From Arcticimaribacter sp965277835 (GTDB lineage: Bacteria; Bacteroidota; Bacteroidia; Flavobacteriales; Flavobacteriaceae): 64,000 bases of DNA. How positions within the stretch are numbered: position 1 is the first letter of the stretch; each line of letters opens with the position of its first letter. Shown piece after piece: positions 8,854-17,680 of the stretch. Below the pieces are notes generated by a model. The model worked only from the letters and a program-made list of their open reading frames with translations. It had not been told where the DNA came from and did no database searches. The stretch spans positions 1,240,001-1,304,000 of the forward strand of contig OZ255841.1 in assembly GCA_965277835.1 (NCBI GenBank), read 5' to 3'. Made by a program: the position numbers and the translations under genes.

Positions 8854-11298
8854 TTAAGACCCACACATTAAACAATCGTCATCTTCATTTTCTTTAGACT
8901 TTTGTAACATTTCTTTAAGTTCAGCGGGAGTTAACGGCTCAACAGGTGGCGGTGCAACAGCACTTGCTTTAGCCGTAGTTGCAGTTGCAGCTGCCCCTAC
9001 CGAAGCAACAGCAGGTTGTTCTTTTTTTGCTTGGTTAGTTAACGTAAATTTAATTGCATCAACTGCCGACTTAGTTCGCAAATAGTACATCCCTGTTTTA
9101 AGTCCAGATTTCCATGCATAAAAATGCATTGACGTTAGCTTACCCATTGTAGCTCCTTCCATAAAAAGATTTAAGGATTGTGATTGATCTATAAAATATC
9201 CTCGTTGACGAGACATATCAATAATATCTTTCATACTCATTTCCCAAACCGTTTTATACAATTCTTTAATGTCTTCGGGAATTCCTTCAATATTTTGAAT
9301 AGAACCATTAGCAGCCATTAAATCTTGTTTCATGTCTTCCGTCCAAAGTCCTAGGTTTACTAAATCTTCTAAGAGATGTTTGTTCACTACAATAAACTCT
9401 CCCGACAGTACACGCCGCGTATATATATTTGAAGTATAGGGTTCAAAACATTCGTTATTACCTAAAATTTGAGAGGTCGAAGCCGTTGGCATAGGAGCTA
9501 CTAAAAGAGAATTACGTACGCCGTTCTTTTTTACTTTTTCTCGTAAGCCAGCCCAATCCCAACGTCCACTAAGTTCTTCATCTTTTATGCCCCACATATT
9601 ATGTTGAAATTCTCCTTTAGATATTGGAGAACCTTTATATGATTGGTAAGCACCATCTTTTATAGCTTCTTCCATTGAAGCTGTTACGGCTGCAAAATAA
9701 AGCGTTTCAAAAATATCTTGATTTAATTGTTTTGCTTCATCAGACGTAAAAGGTAAACGGAGTTTAATGAATGCATCGGCTAAGCCTTGTACCCCTAAAC
9801 CTATTGGTCGGTGACGCATATTTGAGTTCTCTGCTTCTGGAACAGGATAATAATTGCGGTCAATAACTCTGTTTAAATTTGCTGTTACTTGTTTAGTTAC
9901 TCGAAACAGTTCGTCGTGGTCAAAAGCATTATCTTTAATAAACATTGGCAACGCAATAGATGCCAAGTTACATACTGCAACTTCGTCCTTGTCTGTATAT
10001 TCAATTATCTCGGTACAAAGGTTTGAAGAACGAATTGTGCCTAAATTATTTTGGTTCGATTTTCGGTTTGCCGCATCTTTATAAAGCATATATGGGGTGC
10101 CTGTTTCGATTTGAGATTCAAGGATTTTTTCCCATAACTCTCTGGCTTTAATTGTTCTTCTCCCCTTACCCTCTTCTTCATATTTTGTATAAAGCGCATC
10201 GAACGCCTCACTATGGCAATTATATAAATCTGGGCACTCATTTGGGCACATTAATGTCCAAATACCATCTTCTTCAACCCGTTTCATAAATAAATCGGGA
10301 GTCCACATAGCGAAAAATAAGTCACGTGCGCGCATCTCTTCTTTTCCGTGATTCTTCTTTAAGTCTAAAAAATCAAAAATATCAGCATGCCAAGGTTCAA
10401 TATAAATGGCAAAAGATCCTTTGCGCTTTCCTCCTCCTTGATCGACATATCGTGCCGTGTCATTGAAAACTCGTAACATAGGAACAATGCCATTAGAAGT
10501 ACCATTAGTCCCTGCGATATAAGACCCTGTTGCTCTAATATTATGAATAGATAACCCTATACCACCTGCCGATTGCGAAATCTTAGCGGTTTGCTTTAAT
10601 GTGTCATATATTCCATCGATACTATCTTCTTTAGTTGTTAACAAAAAGCAAGAAGACATTTGAGGTTTTGGAGTACCCGAATTGAATAAGGTTGGAGTTG
10701 CATGTGTGAAAAACCGTTTCGACATCATTTCATACGTTTCTAATACGGCTTCTAAATCATCATAGTGAATTCCAATAGAAACACGCATTAACATATGTTG
10801 TGGGCGCTCTGCTATAGCCCCATTAAGTTTTAAAAGGTATGAGCGTTCCAAGGTTTTAAAACCAAAAAAGTCATATCCAAAGTCGCGGTTATAAATAATA
10901 CTAGAGTCTAATTGCGCCGCATTATCTTTAATTATTTTATAAACTTCATCTGAGAGCAAAGGTGCTTTTTTACCTGTTCGTGGATTTACATATTCATATA
11001 AATCTTTCATCGTTTCGGAGAACGATTTTTTGGTGTTCTTATGTAAGTTAGACACAGAAATACGGGCTGCTAATTTTGCATAATCAGGATGAACAGTAGT
11101 CATTGTTGCAGCAACCTCAGAAGCTAAATTATCTAATTCTGATGTAGTAACACCATCGTAAAGCCCTTCAATTACACGCATTGCTACACGCGTAGGGTCA
11201 ACCAAAGAATTTAGTTCATAACATAATTTTTTTATTCGAGCCGTAATTTTATCAAACATTACTGGCTCTTTATGCCCATTTCTTTTAACTACATACAT
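8854..11298 (-). CDS. nrdA: Class Ia ribonucleoside-diphosphate reductase, large subunit
   Basis: 814 residues. It reduces ribonucleoside diphosphates to deoxyribonucleotides in the cytoplasm with NrdB. An ATP-cone sits at about 1-90 (VVKRNGHKEPVMFDKI). The active site shows Asn426, Cys428 and Glu430 in NLCTE, the redox pair Cys217 (SSCF) and Cys443 (VCNLAS), and the C-terminal shuttle pair Cys809/Cys812 in CLMCGS. A linker rich in Ala, Val and Pro (about 750-785) precedes that tail. Length and motifs are those of the family. nrdB lies upstream on the same strand (94-base gap), so transcription runs nrdB then nrdA. The ATP-cone implies normal allosteric control by ATP/dATP. Confidence 0.97.
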   Translation of the reverse strand: MYVVKRNGHKEPVMFDKITARIKKLCYELNSLVDPTRVAMRVIEGLYDGVTTSELDNLASEVAATMTTVHPDYAKLAARISVSNLHKNTKKSFSETMKDLYEYVNPRTGKKAPLLSDEVYKIIKDNAAQLDSSIIYNRDFGYDFFGFKTLERSYLLKLNGAIAERPQHMLMRVSIGIHYDDLEAVLETYEMMSKRFFTHATPTLFNSGTPKPQMSSCFLLTTKEDSIDGIYDTLKQTAKISQSAGGIGLSIHNIRATGSYIAGTNGTSNGIVPMLRVFNDTARYVDQGGGKRKGSFAIYIEPWHADIFDFLDLKKNHGKEEMRARDLFFAMWTPDLFMKRVEEDGIWTLMCPNECPDLYNCHSEAFDALYTKYEEEGKGRRTIKARELWEKILESQIETGTPYMLYKDAANRKSNQNNLGTIRSSNLCTEIIEYTDKDEVAVCNLASIALPMFIKDNAFDHDELFRVTKQVTANLNRVIDRNYYPVPEAENSNMRHRPIGLGVQGLADAFIKLRLPFTSDEAKQLNQDIFETLYFAAVTASMEEAIKDGAYQSYKGSPISKGEFQHNMWGIKDEELSGRWDWAGLREKVKKNGVRNSLLVAPMPTASTSQILGNNECFEPYTSNIYTRRVLSGEFIVVNKHLLEDLVNLGLWTEDMKQDLMAANGSIQNIEGIPEDIKELYKTVWEMSMKDIIDMSRQRGYFIDQSQSLNLFMEGATMGKLTSMHFYAWKSGLKTGMYYLRTKSAVDAIKFTLTNQAKKEQPAVASVGAAATATTAKASAVAPPPVEPLTPAELKEMLQKSKENEDDDCLMCGS

Positions 11299-11392
11299 AC
11301 TATAATTTATTTTTTACATTAGAAATTTATAAAACCTTTTAAATTGGTTTTAAATAACAGATTAAAATAAGTCTGCCTACTATTTTTAATCG

Positions 11393-12373
11393 CTAAAAAT
11401 CTGCGTCAAAACTGATTTTACCTTCTTTCTCTTCGGTATTTAATACACCTGCTTTTTGATATTCAGACACGCGTTTCTCAAAGAAATTTGTTTTCCCTTG
11501 AAGCGATATCATATCCATAAAATCAAAAGGATTGGTTACATTAAATTGTTTTTCGCAATTTAATTCTTGCAATAATCTATCGGTAACAAACTCAAGGTAT
11601 TGAGTCATTAGTTTTGAATTCATCCCAATAAGACTTATAGGTAATGATTCTGTAATAAATTCTCTTTCGATATTAAGGGCATCCAAAAGAATCTCTTGGA
11701 TACGCTCTTTTGGTACTTTATTTATTAAATGATGATTATGCAAATGAACTGCAAAGTCACAGTGAACTCCTTCGTCTCTCGAAATCAATTCATTAGAAAA
11801 CGTTAATCCAGGCATTAATCCTCTTTTCTTTAACCAAAAAATAGAGCAAAATGCACCTGAGAAAAAGATGCCTTCAACAGCAGCAAAAGCAATAAGTCGC
11901 TCTGCAAAAGAGTCCGAATCTATCCAGTTAAGAGCCCATTTGGCTTTCTTCTGAATTGCAGGAAAAACTTCAATCGCCTTAAATAATTTATTCTTTTCAA
12001 CTTCATCTTTAACATAAGTGTCAATTAAAAGAGAATATGTCTCCGAATGGATATTTTCCATCATAATTTGAAACCCATAGAAAAATTTAGCTTCTGGATA
12101 TTGTACTTCGTTCACAAAGTTTTCTGCTAAATTCTCATTTACAATTCCATCAGAAGCTGCAAAAAAAGCTAAAATATGCTTTATAAAATATTGTTCATCT
12201 GCGCTTAGCTTTGTATTCCAATCTGTTAAATCTTGATGCAAATCAATTTCTTCAGCTGTCCAAAAACTCGCTTCCATTTTTTTATACCACTCCCATATGT
12301 CATGATGCTTAATTGGAAATATTACAAATCTACCTTCATTTTCTTCGAGTATAGGCTCAACAGCTTTTGTCAT
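11393..12373 (-). CDS. nrdB: Class Ia ribonucleoside-diphosphate reductase, small subunit
   Basis: 326 residues, a ferritin-like helical protein that carries the di-iron/tyrosyl-radical cofactor for NrdA. The metal ligands can be placed: Asp44 (EEIDLHQD), Glu106 and His109 (MENIHSETY), Glu167 (AVEGIFF), Glu201 and His204 (DEGVHCDF). The radical tyrosine is Tyr113, four residues after His109, as in E. coli NrdB (Tyr122). The chain is about 50 residues shorter than E. coli NrdB, mainly at the N terminus, as seen in other Bacteroidota. First gene of the nrdBA unit. The 220-base region upstream (12374-12593) has no gene. Confidence 0.97.
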   Translation of the reverse strand: MTKAVEPILEENEGRFVIFPIKHHDIWEWYKKMEASFWTAEEIDLHQDLTDWNTKLSADEQYFIKHILAFFAASDGIVNENLAENFVNEVQYPEAKFFYGFQIMMENIHSETYSLLIDTYVKDEVEKNKLFKAIEVFPAIQKKAKWALNWIDSDSFAERLIAFAAVEGIFFSGAFCSIFWLKKRGLMPGLTFSNELISRDEGVHCDFAVHLHNHHLINKVPKERIQEILLDALNIEREFITESLPISLIGMNSKLMTQYLEFVTDRLLQELNCEKQFNVTNPFDFMDMISLQGKTNFFEKRVSEYQKAGVLNTEEKEGKISFDADF

Positions 12374-12575
12374 TTTTTTATGTTTTTTTAAGTGATTTTC
12401 TATTTAAAATATTCTTAACAAAGATTGAAAATTATCGGTATAAATGAAAGCCATAATTATTCACAAAGTGTACTACTTTTTAACAAAAACATTAAATTAA
12501 GTTAAAATTATGTTATTTTATAATTTTGTAACGCTCTGTAAAACAGTGTTTTAAAAATGTAAATTCCGCTAAAGC

Positions 12576-12605
12576 CTTATAAACATTCACTTTTCAAGTG
12601 AATGT
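12576..12605 (-). terminator. Terminator hairpin of the DUF3109 gene
   Basis: A perfect 10-base-pair stem (ACATTCACTT / AAGTGAATGT, 12583-12605) with a 3-base loop includes the TGA stop. On the minus strand it is followed by TTTATAAGG, a poor U-tract. On the plus strand CTTTTTA follows, so it could act in either direction. Confidence 0.5.
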
Positions 12606-13163
12606 CTTTTTAGCAACTTTATCTAGCTCATTATACCACTCTTCTCCAAATTTTCGGATGAGTCCTTCTTTTACAAATTGATACACTGGAATCTTAAGTT
12701 GTGCTCCTAACGCACACGCTGTGTCGCAAATTTGCCAGTGATGATAATTTACCGCTGTAAATTCAGAATACTCCTGAACACGTATCGGATATAAATGACA
12801 TGATATAGGTTTTCTCCAACTTATCTTATTATCTCTATACGCATTTTCAATACCACATTGTGCTATACCTTCGTTTGAAAAAACTGCATATACACATTCT
12901 TTACCATTAACTAAAGGTGTTTCCCATTCACCGTCAATTCCTTTAACAAATTTACCTTGCTTTGCAATTGCAGATTTGCCAGATTCATTTAAGTAAGGTG
13001 CAATACTTTCAAAGTTGTCTTCTAAAATTTGTAACTCGTTTTCTTCTAACGGCGCCCCTGCTTCTCCTTCTACGCAACAAGCACCCTTACATTGCGTTAT
13101 ATTACACATAAAATCAGAGTCAAGTAAGTCTTCCGAAACTAAAGTATCCTTTATTTTAAGCAT
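12594..13163 (-). CDS. DUF3109 family cysteine-rich protein
   Basis: 189 residues, soluble, no signal peptide. Many cysteines sit in a conserved pattern: Cys20, Cys25, Cys29-Cys30 near the N terminus (MCNITQCKGACC), then GKECVYAV, AQCGIEN, ISCHLYPI and a late ICDTAC. This is the DUF3109 arrangement, related in look to YkgJ-type metal (zinc or iron-sulfur) binding proteins. The reaction is unknown. Single gene between nrdB and the GAF gene. The start codon lies only 4 bases from a good -7 promoter element, so the mRNA may be leaderless. Family call from recall of the cysteine layout; the function is not known. Confidence 0.8.
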   Translation of the reverse strand: MLKIKDTLVSEDLLDSDFMCNITQCKGACCVEGEAGAPLEENELQILEDNFESIAPYLNESGKSAIAKQGKFVKGIDGEWETPLVNGKECVYAVFSNEGIAQCGIENAYRDNKISWRKPISCHLYPIRVQEYSEFTAVNYHHWQICDTACALGAQLKIPVYQFVKEGLIRKFGEEWYNELDKVAKKTFT

Positions 13164-13167
13164 ACTT

Positions 13168-13198
13168 CAAAGGTACAAAGGTTCTCATTGTAAATCAA
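13168..13198 (-). promoter_or_regulatory. Promoter of the DUF3109 gene
   Basis: On the minus strand TTG (13196-13198) and TACCTTTG (13168-13175) are 20 bases apart, matching the Bacteroidota -33/-7 pattern TTG...TANNTTTG. The start codon ATG is at 13161-13163, so the expected transcription start falls on or next to it. Confidence 0.6.
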
Positions 13199-13271
13199 TG
13201 TTAATAATGCAACTTAAATTAAAATCATTGAGAATAAATTTTTAATACTTTTACAAAAATGTTTATAAATT

Positions 13272-13760
13272 TTGATTGATTATCAAAGGATTTTATCCTT
13301 AGCCACACTTTTTTTAGAGTCTAAAGACACTAGTTTTGAGTTGAAACTTACTAATATTTGTACGCTTCTGAAAAAAGAAATAACTTATTATGATTGGGTA
13401 GGGTTCTATTTTGCTCAACCCGAAACCCAAACGCTCCATTTAAAAGCGTTTGCTGGAATTCCAACAGACCATACCGTTATCCCTTTTGGAAAAGGAATTT
13501 GTGGGCAAGTGGCAGTCTCTAATAAAGATTTTATTGTTGATGATGTCCATGCTCAGGATAATTATATTTCTTGTAGTATTGATGTAAAGTCTGAAATTGT
13601 TATTCCTCTTTTTCTACAAAACGAAAATATTGGTCAAATTGATGTAGATTCAAATACACTAAATGCCTTTAAAAAAGAAGATGCAATTTTTTTAAAACGT
13701 TTAAACGAACAAATAAGTAACCATATATTGGTTAATAAACTATCTATAAATATTTCTTAA
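13272..13760 (+). CDS. GAF-domain protein, free methionine-(R)-sulfoxide reductase-like
   Basis: 162 residues, essentially one GAF domain. The run YDWVGFY, IPFGKGICG, DDVHAQDNYISC, SEIVIPL and GQIDVDS is that of the fRMsr group. Cys77 and Cys101 are 24 apart, as are Cys94 and Cys118 (catalytic) of E. coli fRMsr. The third family cysteine (E. coli Cys84) would fall on His67, so the usual resolving residue is absent. It may still reduce free Met-R-SO using Cys77, or be a ligand-binding GAF protein. Start is TTG at 13272; an in-frame stop lies 4 bases upstream, and no ATG fits. purH follows after 2 bases, so the two are co-transcribed. Confidence 0.75.
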   Translation: MIDYQRILSLATLFLESKDTSFELKLTNICTLLKKEITYYDWVGFYFAQPETQTLHLKAFAGIPTDHTVIPFGKGICGQVAVSNKDFIVDDVHAQDNYISCSIDVKSEIVIPLFLQNENIGQIDVDSNTLNAFKKEDAIFLKRLNEQISNHILVNKLSINIS

Positions 13761-13762
13761 CA

Positions 13763-15289
13763 ATGAATTCAAATAAAAAAATAACCTCTGCCTTAATTTC
13801 TGTGTTTGACAAAGAAGGGTTAGAACCAATTATTAAAAAGTTAAATGAGTTAGGTGTAATACTTTATTCGACTGGAGGCACAGAAAAATTTATTAGAGAC
13901 TTGGGGTACAACGTAATTGCTGTAGAAGAAATCACTTCGTATCCTTCAATTTTAGGCGGACGTGTTAAAACATTGCACCCTAAAGTGTTTGGAGGAATAT
14001 TAAATCGACAGCATATAACCTCTGACCAAGAAGAATTAGAACAATATAAAATTCCTCAGTTCGATTTAGTAATTGTAGATCTATATCCTTTTGAAAAAAC
14101 GGTTAATTCGAATGCTTCTGAAGAGGACATAATCGAAAAAATAGACATTGGAGGAATTTCGTTAATACGTGCAGCAGCAAAAAACTTTGCAGATGTTATA
14201 TGTGTTTCAGACAAAAATGACTATCAAATATTTTTAGATTTATTAACCACTACCGATGGCGTTTCAACTTTAGCAGACAGAAAACAATTTGCCACTAAGG
14301 CATTTAGTATTTCTTCGCATTATGATACGGCTATTTTCAATTATTTTAATTCAGATGAGAAAACCTTAAAGTTGAGTGTTTTAAAGTCTAAAAAACTTCG
14401 CTATGGAGAAAACCCACATCAAAAAGGGAGGTTTTTTGGAGACTTAGAAGATTTATTAGAACAAATTCATGGAAAAGAAATTTCATATAATAACCTTTTA
14501 GACATAGATGCCGCTATACATTTGATGCAAGAATTTTATAACGATGACCCTACCTTTGCTATTCTAAAACACAATAATGCGTGCGGTTTTTCTACAAGAA
14601 GTAATTTGGTTCAAGCCTATGAAGATGCCCTAGCAGGAGACCCTGTTTCGGCATTTGGAGGCGTTTTGATTTGTAATAAAACTATTGATATTGTAACAGC
14701 AGAAAAAATTAATACTCTTTTTTGCGAGGTGTTAATTGCTCCAGCATATTCAAGTGAAGCCCTTGCTTTATTAAAGAGCAAAAAGAATCGTATTTTATTA
14801 ATTCAAAAAAGCAATACACTTCCTAAGGTTTCATTGCGTAGTTGCCTAAATGGATACTTGGCTCAAGATAAAGATTTAATTACCGATAGTGACGAAAATT
14901 TAACTGTTGCTACCAAAAAAAGACCTTCAAAACAACAGGTTAACGATTTACTTTTTGCATCTAAAATTTGTAAACACACAAAATCAAACACTATTGTACT
15001 TGTAAAGAATAATCAGTTATTAGCTTCAGGAACAGGTCAAACATCAAGAGTTGATGCACTAAAACAAGCTTTAGAAAAAGCAAAGAATTTTGGGTTCAAT
15101 TTAGAAAACGCTGTCATGGCAAGCGATGCATTTTTCCCTTTTCCAGACTGTGTAGAAATTGCTTTTAATGAAGGTGTTAACTCTGTAATTCAACCAGGGG
15201 GTTCCATAAAGGATCAACTTTCTATTGATTTTTGTGATGCGAATAATATGTCAATGATATTCACGGGGATACGTCATTTTAAACATTAA
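13763..15289 (+). CDS. purH: Bifunctional AICAR formyltransferase / IMP cyclohydrolase
   Basis: 508 residues; catalyses the last two steps of purine synthesis, AICAR to FAICAR (10-formyl-THF) and FAICAR to IMP. The N-terminal MGS-like IMP cyclohydrolase domain (about 1-190) shows SVFDKEGL, STGGTEKFIRD and GGRVKTLHPK. The C-terminal transformylase domain has LRYGENPHQ and the catalytic Lys-His in LKHNNACGF, followed by GDPVSAFGG. It ends with the usual NNMSMIFTGIRHFKH. Length is normal. It lies between the GAF gene (2-base gap) and mreB; a -7 element for mreB is found right after its stop. Confidence 0.97.
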   Translation: MNSNKKITSALISVFDKEGLEPIIKKLNELGVILYSTGGTEKFIRDLGYNVIAVEEITSYPSILGGRVKTLHPKVFGGILNRQHITSDQEELEQYKIPQFDLVIVDLYPFEKTVNSNASEEDIIEKIDIGGISLIRAAAKNFADVICVSDKNDYQIFLDLLTTTDGVSTLADRKQFATKAFSISSHYDTAIFNYFNSDEKTLKLSVLKSKKLRYGENPHQKGRFFGDLEDLLEQIHGKEISYNNLLDIDAAIHLMQEFYNDDPTFAILKHNNACGFSTRSNLVQAYEDALAGDPVSAFGGVLICNKTIDIVTAEKINTLFCEVLIAPAYSSEALALLKSKKNRILLIQKSNTLPKVSLRSCLNGYLAQDKDLITDSDENLTVATKKRPSKQQVNDLLFASKICKHTKSNTIVLVKNNQLLASGTGQTSRVDALKQALEKAKNFGFNLENAVMASDAFFPFPDCVEIAFNEGVNSVIQPGGSIKDQLSIDFCDANNMSMIFTGIRHFKH

Positions 15290-15295
15290 TTTTAG

Positions 15296-15303
15296 TACAT
15301 TTG
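15296..15303 (+). promoter_or_regulatory. -7 element (TACATTTG) for the mre operon
   Basis: TACATTTG matches TANNTTTG and sits 25 bases before the ATG of mreB, just after the purH stop. The -33 region shows only TTTT/TTTA. It supports a separate promoter for mreBCD-mrdA-rodA. Confidence 0.5.
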
Positions 15304-15328
15304 AGGCAATTATCAAAATAATTTGAGT

Positions 15329-16357
15329 ATGGGGTTTTTTGACTTCCTCACAGAAGAAATAGCTATTGATTTGGGTACGGCTAATACTTTGATTATCCAT
15401 AATGACAAAGTTGTTGTGGACAGTCCTTCTATAGTAGCCATTGACAGAACTACTTCTAAAGTTATAGCTATAGGGCACGAAGCCTCTATGATGCAAGGGA
15501 AAACACATGAGAATATTAAAACAATTCGTCCGCTTAAAGATGGCGTAATAGCCGATTTTAATGCTTCTGAGCAGATGATTAATATGCTTATTAAAAGTAT
15601 TCCCACTTTAAAAAATAAATGGTTGACACCTTCGTTACGTATGGTGATTTGTATTCCTTCAGGGATTACAGAAGTAGAAATGCGTGCTGTTCGCGAATCG
15701 GCAGAGCGTGTAAATGGCAAAGAAGTTTATCTTATTCATGAACCAATGGCTGCAGCCATTGGAATAGGCATTGATATTAAACAACCTAAAGGTAATATGA
15801 TTGTTGATATTGGAGGTGGAACAACAGAAATTGCGGTAATAGCTTTATCAGGAATAGTTTGTGATAAATCGGTTAAAATTGCAGGAGATGTATTTACCAA
15901 TGATATCGTTTATTATATGCGCCGTCAACATAACTTATATGTGGGAGATAGGACAGCAGAAAAAATAAAAATAAAAATAGGAGCAGCCCTCGAAAGCCTT
16001 GAAGACCCTCCGGAAGATATGTCGGTACAAGGAAGAGATTTATTAACAGGTAAACCAAAACAAGTTCTAGTTGCTTATGGCGAAGTTGCCAAAGCCATCG
16101 ACAAATCTATTATTAGAATAGAAGATGCTATTATGGAGGCTCTTTCCCAAACACCTCCCGAATTAGCCGCAGATATATATAATACCGGAATCTATTTAGC
16201 TGGAGGAGGTTCTATGCTTCGTGACCTAGATAAAAGAATTTCGCGAAAAACAGATTTACCTGTTTATATTGCCGAAGACCCTTTACAAGCAGTTGTTAGA
16301 GGCACAGGTATAGTACTTAAAAATATTGAACGTTACAAAACAATTTTGATAAAGTAA
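15329..16357 (+). CDS. mreB: Rod-shape actin homologue MreB
   Basis: 342 residues. I start at ATG 15329 (MGFFDFLTEEIAIDLGTANT), two codons inside the longest frame, because MreB proteins begin this way. Phosphate-1 loop DLGTANT, phosphate-2 DIGGGTTEIAV and the adenosine motif LAGGGSMLRDLD are in place, so it binds ATP and polymerises under the inner membrane to guide the elongasome. First gene of the shape operon: mreC follows after 8 bases, then mreD, mrdA and rodA. A -7 element precedes it. Standard length, nothing odd. Confidence 0.97.
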   Translation: MGFFDFLTEEIAIDLGTANTLIIHNDKVVVDSPSIVAIDRTTSKVIAIGHEASMMQGKTHENIKTIRPLKDGVIADFNASEQMINMLIKSIPTLKNKWLTPSLRMVICIPSGITEVEMRAVRESAERVNGKEVYLIHEPMAAAIGIGIDIKQPKGNMIVDIGGGTTEIAVIALSGIVCDKSVKIAGDVFTNDIVYYMRRQHNLYVGDRTAEKIKIKIGAALESLEDPPEDMSVQGRDLLTGKPKQVLVAYGEVAKAIDKSIIRIEDAIMEALSQTPPELAADIYNTGIYLAGGGSMLRDLDKRISRKTDLPVYIAEDPLQAVVRGTGIVLKNIERYKTILIK

Positions 16358-16365
16358 GGTAGAAT

Positions 16366-17175
16366 ATGCAATGGATTTTAAACATTTTAATCCAGTATAA
16401 AAAAAGTTTCTTATTTATATTTTTACTCGGCATTGGAATTCTATTTTCGAGTTATAGAAGTGCTTTTCATCAAACTAAAATAAATACATTAGGGATTGCG
16501 TTTTCTGGGAAGATGCATGACATACTAAATAGCTCTAAATCTTACTTTGAATTAAATAAACTCAATCAAAATTTATTGGAAGAAAATAATGAGTTACGAA
16601 AACAATTACTCTATTATAAACAGCAAAATCCAATTCCAAATGACTCGAATGCAGAACATTTAGTTAAATATTCTGTGAAGCCCGCGACGGTTATTAAAAA
16701 TAGTTATTCGAAAGCACGCAATATTATAATTCTCAATAAAGGAACCATTGATGGGGTTACAAAAGACATGAGTGTAATTGGACCAAAAGGTATTATCGGA
16801 ATTATAAATCAAACAAGTACTCATTACTCTAGTGTAATTTCTATTTTACATCAAGATTTTAAAGTCAACGCAAAATTAATGAACTCAAGTGCATTTGGCT
16901 CTTTAACTTGGGGAGGGGCTGACCCGTTTAAAATGAACTTAGAGGATGTCCCAACAATTAACCCGATTGCAAAAGGCGATACAATTGTTACTGGGGGTAT
17001 GTCTTCTTATTTTCCAAAAGGAATTCCTATTGGCGTGATTCATAAATTTGAAAAACCAGTTTCTGGAGGGTATTATAGTATAGAAATAGAATTACTAAAT
17101 AATCTTACAGATTTAGAATATGTTTATATAATTGAACACAAAGACAGGGCAGAAATTTTAAACCTCCAAGATTAA
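16366..17175 (+). CDS. mreC: Rod-shape protein MreC
   Basis: 269 residues. One N-terminal membrane segment (about 14-28, SFLFIFLLGIGILF), then a coiled coil (about 55-85, LNKLNQNLLEENNELRKQL), then the beta-rich periplasmic MreC domain with LNKGTIDGVTKDMSVIGPKGIIG. MreC links MreB to PBP2 and RodA in the periplasm. It starts 8 bases after mreB and ends 1 base before mreD. Typical of the family. Confidence 0.95.
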   Translation: MQWILNILIQYKKSFLFIFLLGIGILFSSYRSAFHQTKINTLGIAFSGKMHDILNSSKSYFELNKLNQNLLEENNELRKQLLYYKQQNPIPNDSNAEHLVKYSVKPATVIKNSYSKARNIIILNKGTIDGVTKDMSVIGPKGIIGIINQTSTHYSSVISILHQDFKVNAKLMNSSAFGSLTWGGADPFKMNLEDVPTINPIAKGDTIVTGGMSSYFPKGIPIGVIHKFEKPVSGGYYSIEIELLNNLTDLEYVYIIEHKDRAEILNLQD

Positions 17176-17176
17176 G

Positions 17177-17680
17177 ATGTTACAAGATAACCTCAAAATT
17201 TTATTAAACTTTGTAGCCTTAATTTTAATTCAAGTCTTGATACTTAATCAAGTTAATCTCTTTGGGTTCTCTTATCCAGCATTATACTTAATTTTTATAA
17301 TTACTTATAAGTTTGATTATTCTCAATTCAATCTGATTTTAATCAGTTTTTTAATGGGGTTTTTTATTGATTTATTACAATCTTCTCCTGGTGCAAACAC
17401 AATAGCATCACTTTGTATAAGTTTTATTAGACCTTTAATTATTCGTCTTTCGTTTAATAATAATCCAGAGGACGTTTCTTTGTTAAGTTCGGATTCGAAA
17501 ATTACCAATAGAATAATCTATATTATTCTTATGGTTTTCATTCACCAAATTTTTCTTCAAGGCGTTACTTACTTCAGTCTTACACATTCTATAATTATAC
17601 TCCGAAATACTTTAACAAATACTGCCTTTACCTTTGTCCTTATATTTGCTACAATTAGCCTTACCAAAACAAAGAAGTAA
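17177..17680 (+). CDS. mreD: Rod-shape protein MreD
   Basis: 167 residues, almost entirely membrane segments (about five). MreD is the inner-membrane partner of MreC. Identity rests on size, hydrophobic profile with FLMGFFIDLLQSSPGANT after the third segment, and position between mreC and mrdA. Its stop overlaps the next start by one base (TAATG), so translation is coupled. Confidence 0.9.
   Translation: MLQDNLKILLNFVALILIQVLILNQVNLFGFSYPALYLIFIITYKFDYSQFNLILISFLMGFFIDLLQSSPGANTIASLCISFIRPLIIRLSFNNNPEDVSLLSSDSKITNRIIYIILMVFIHQIFLQGVTYFSLTHSIIILRNTLTNTAFTFVLIFATISLTKTKK

Noticed and set aside
15313..15720. Antisense 135-residue frame in mreB
   Set aside because: Lies opposite a highly conserved gene, has no family features, and is explained by codon bias of mreB.
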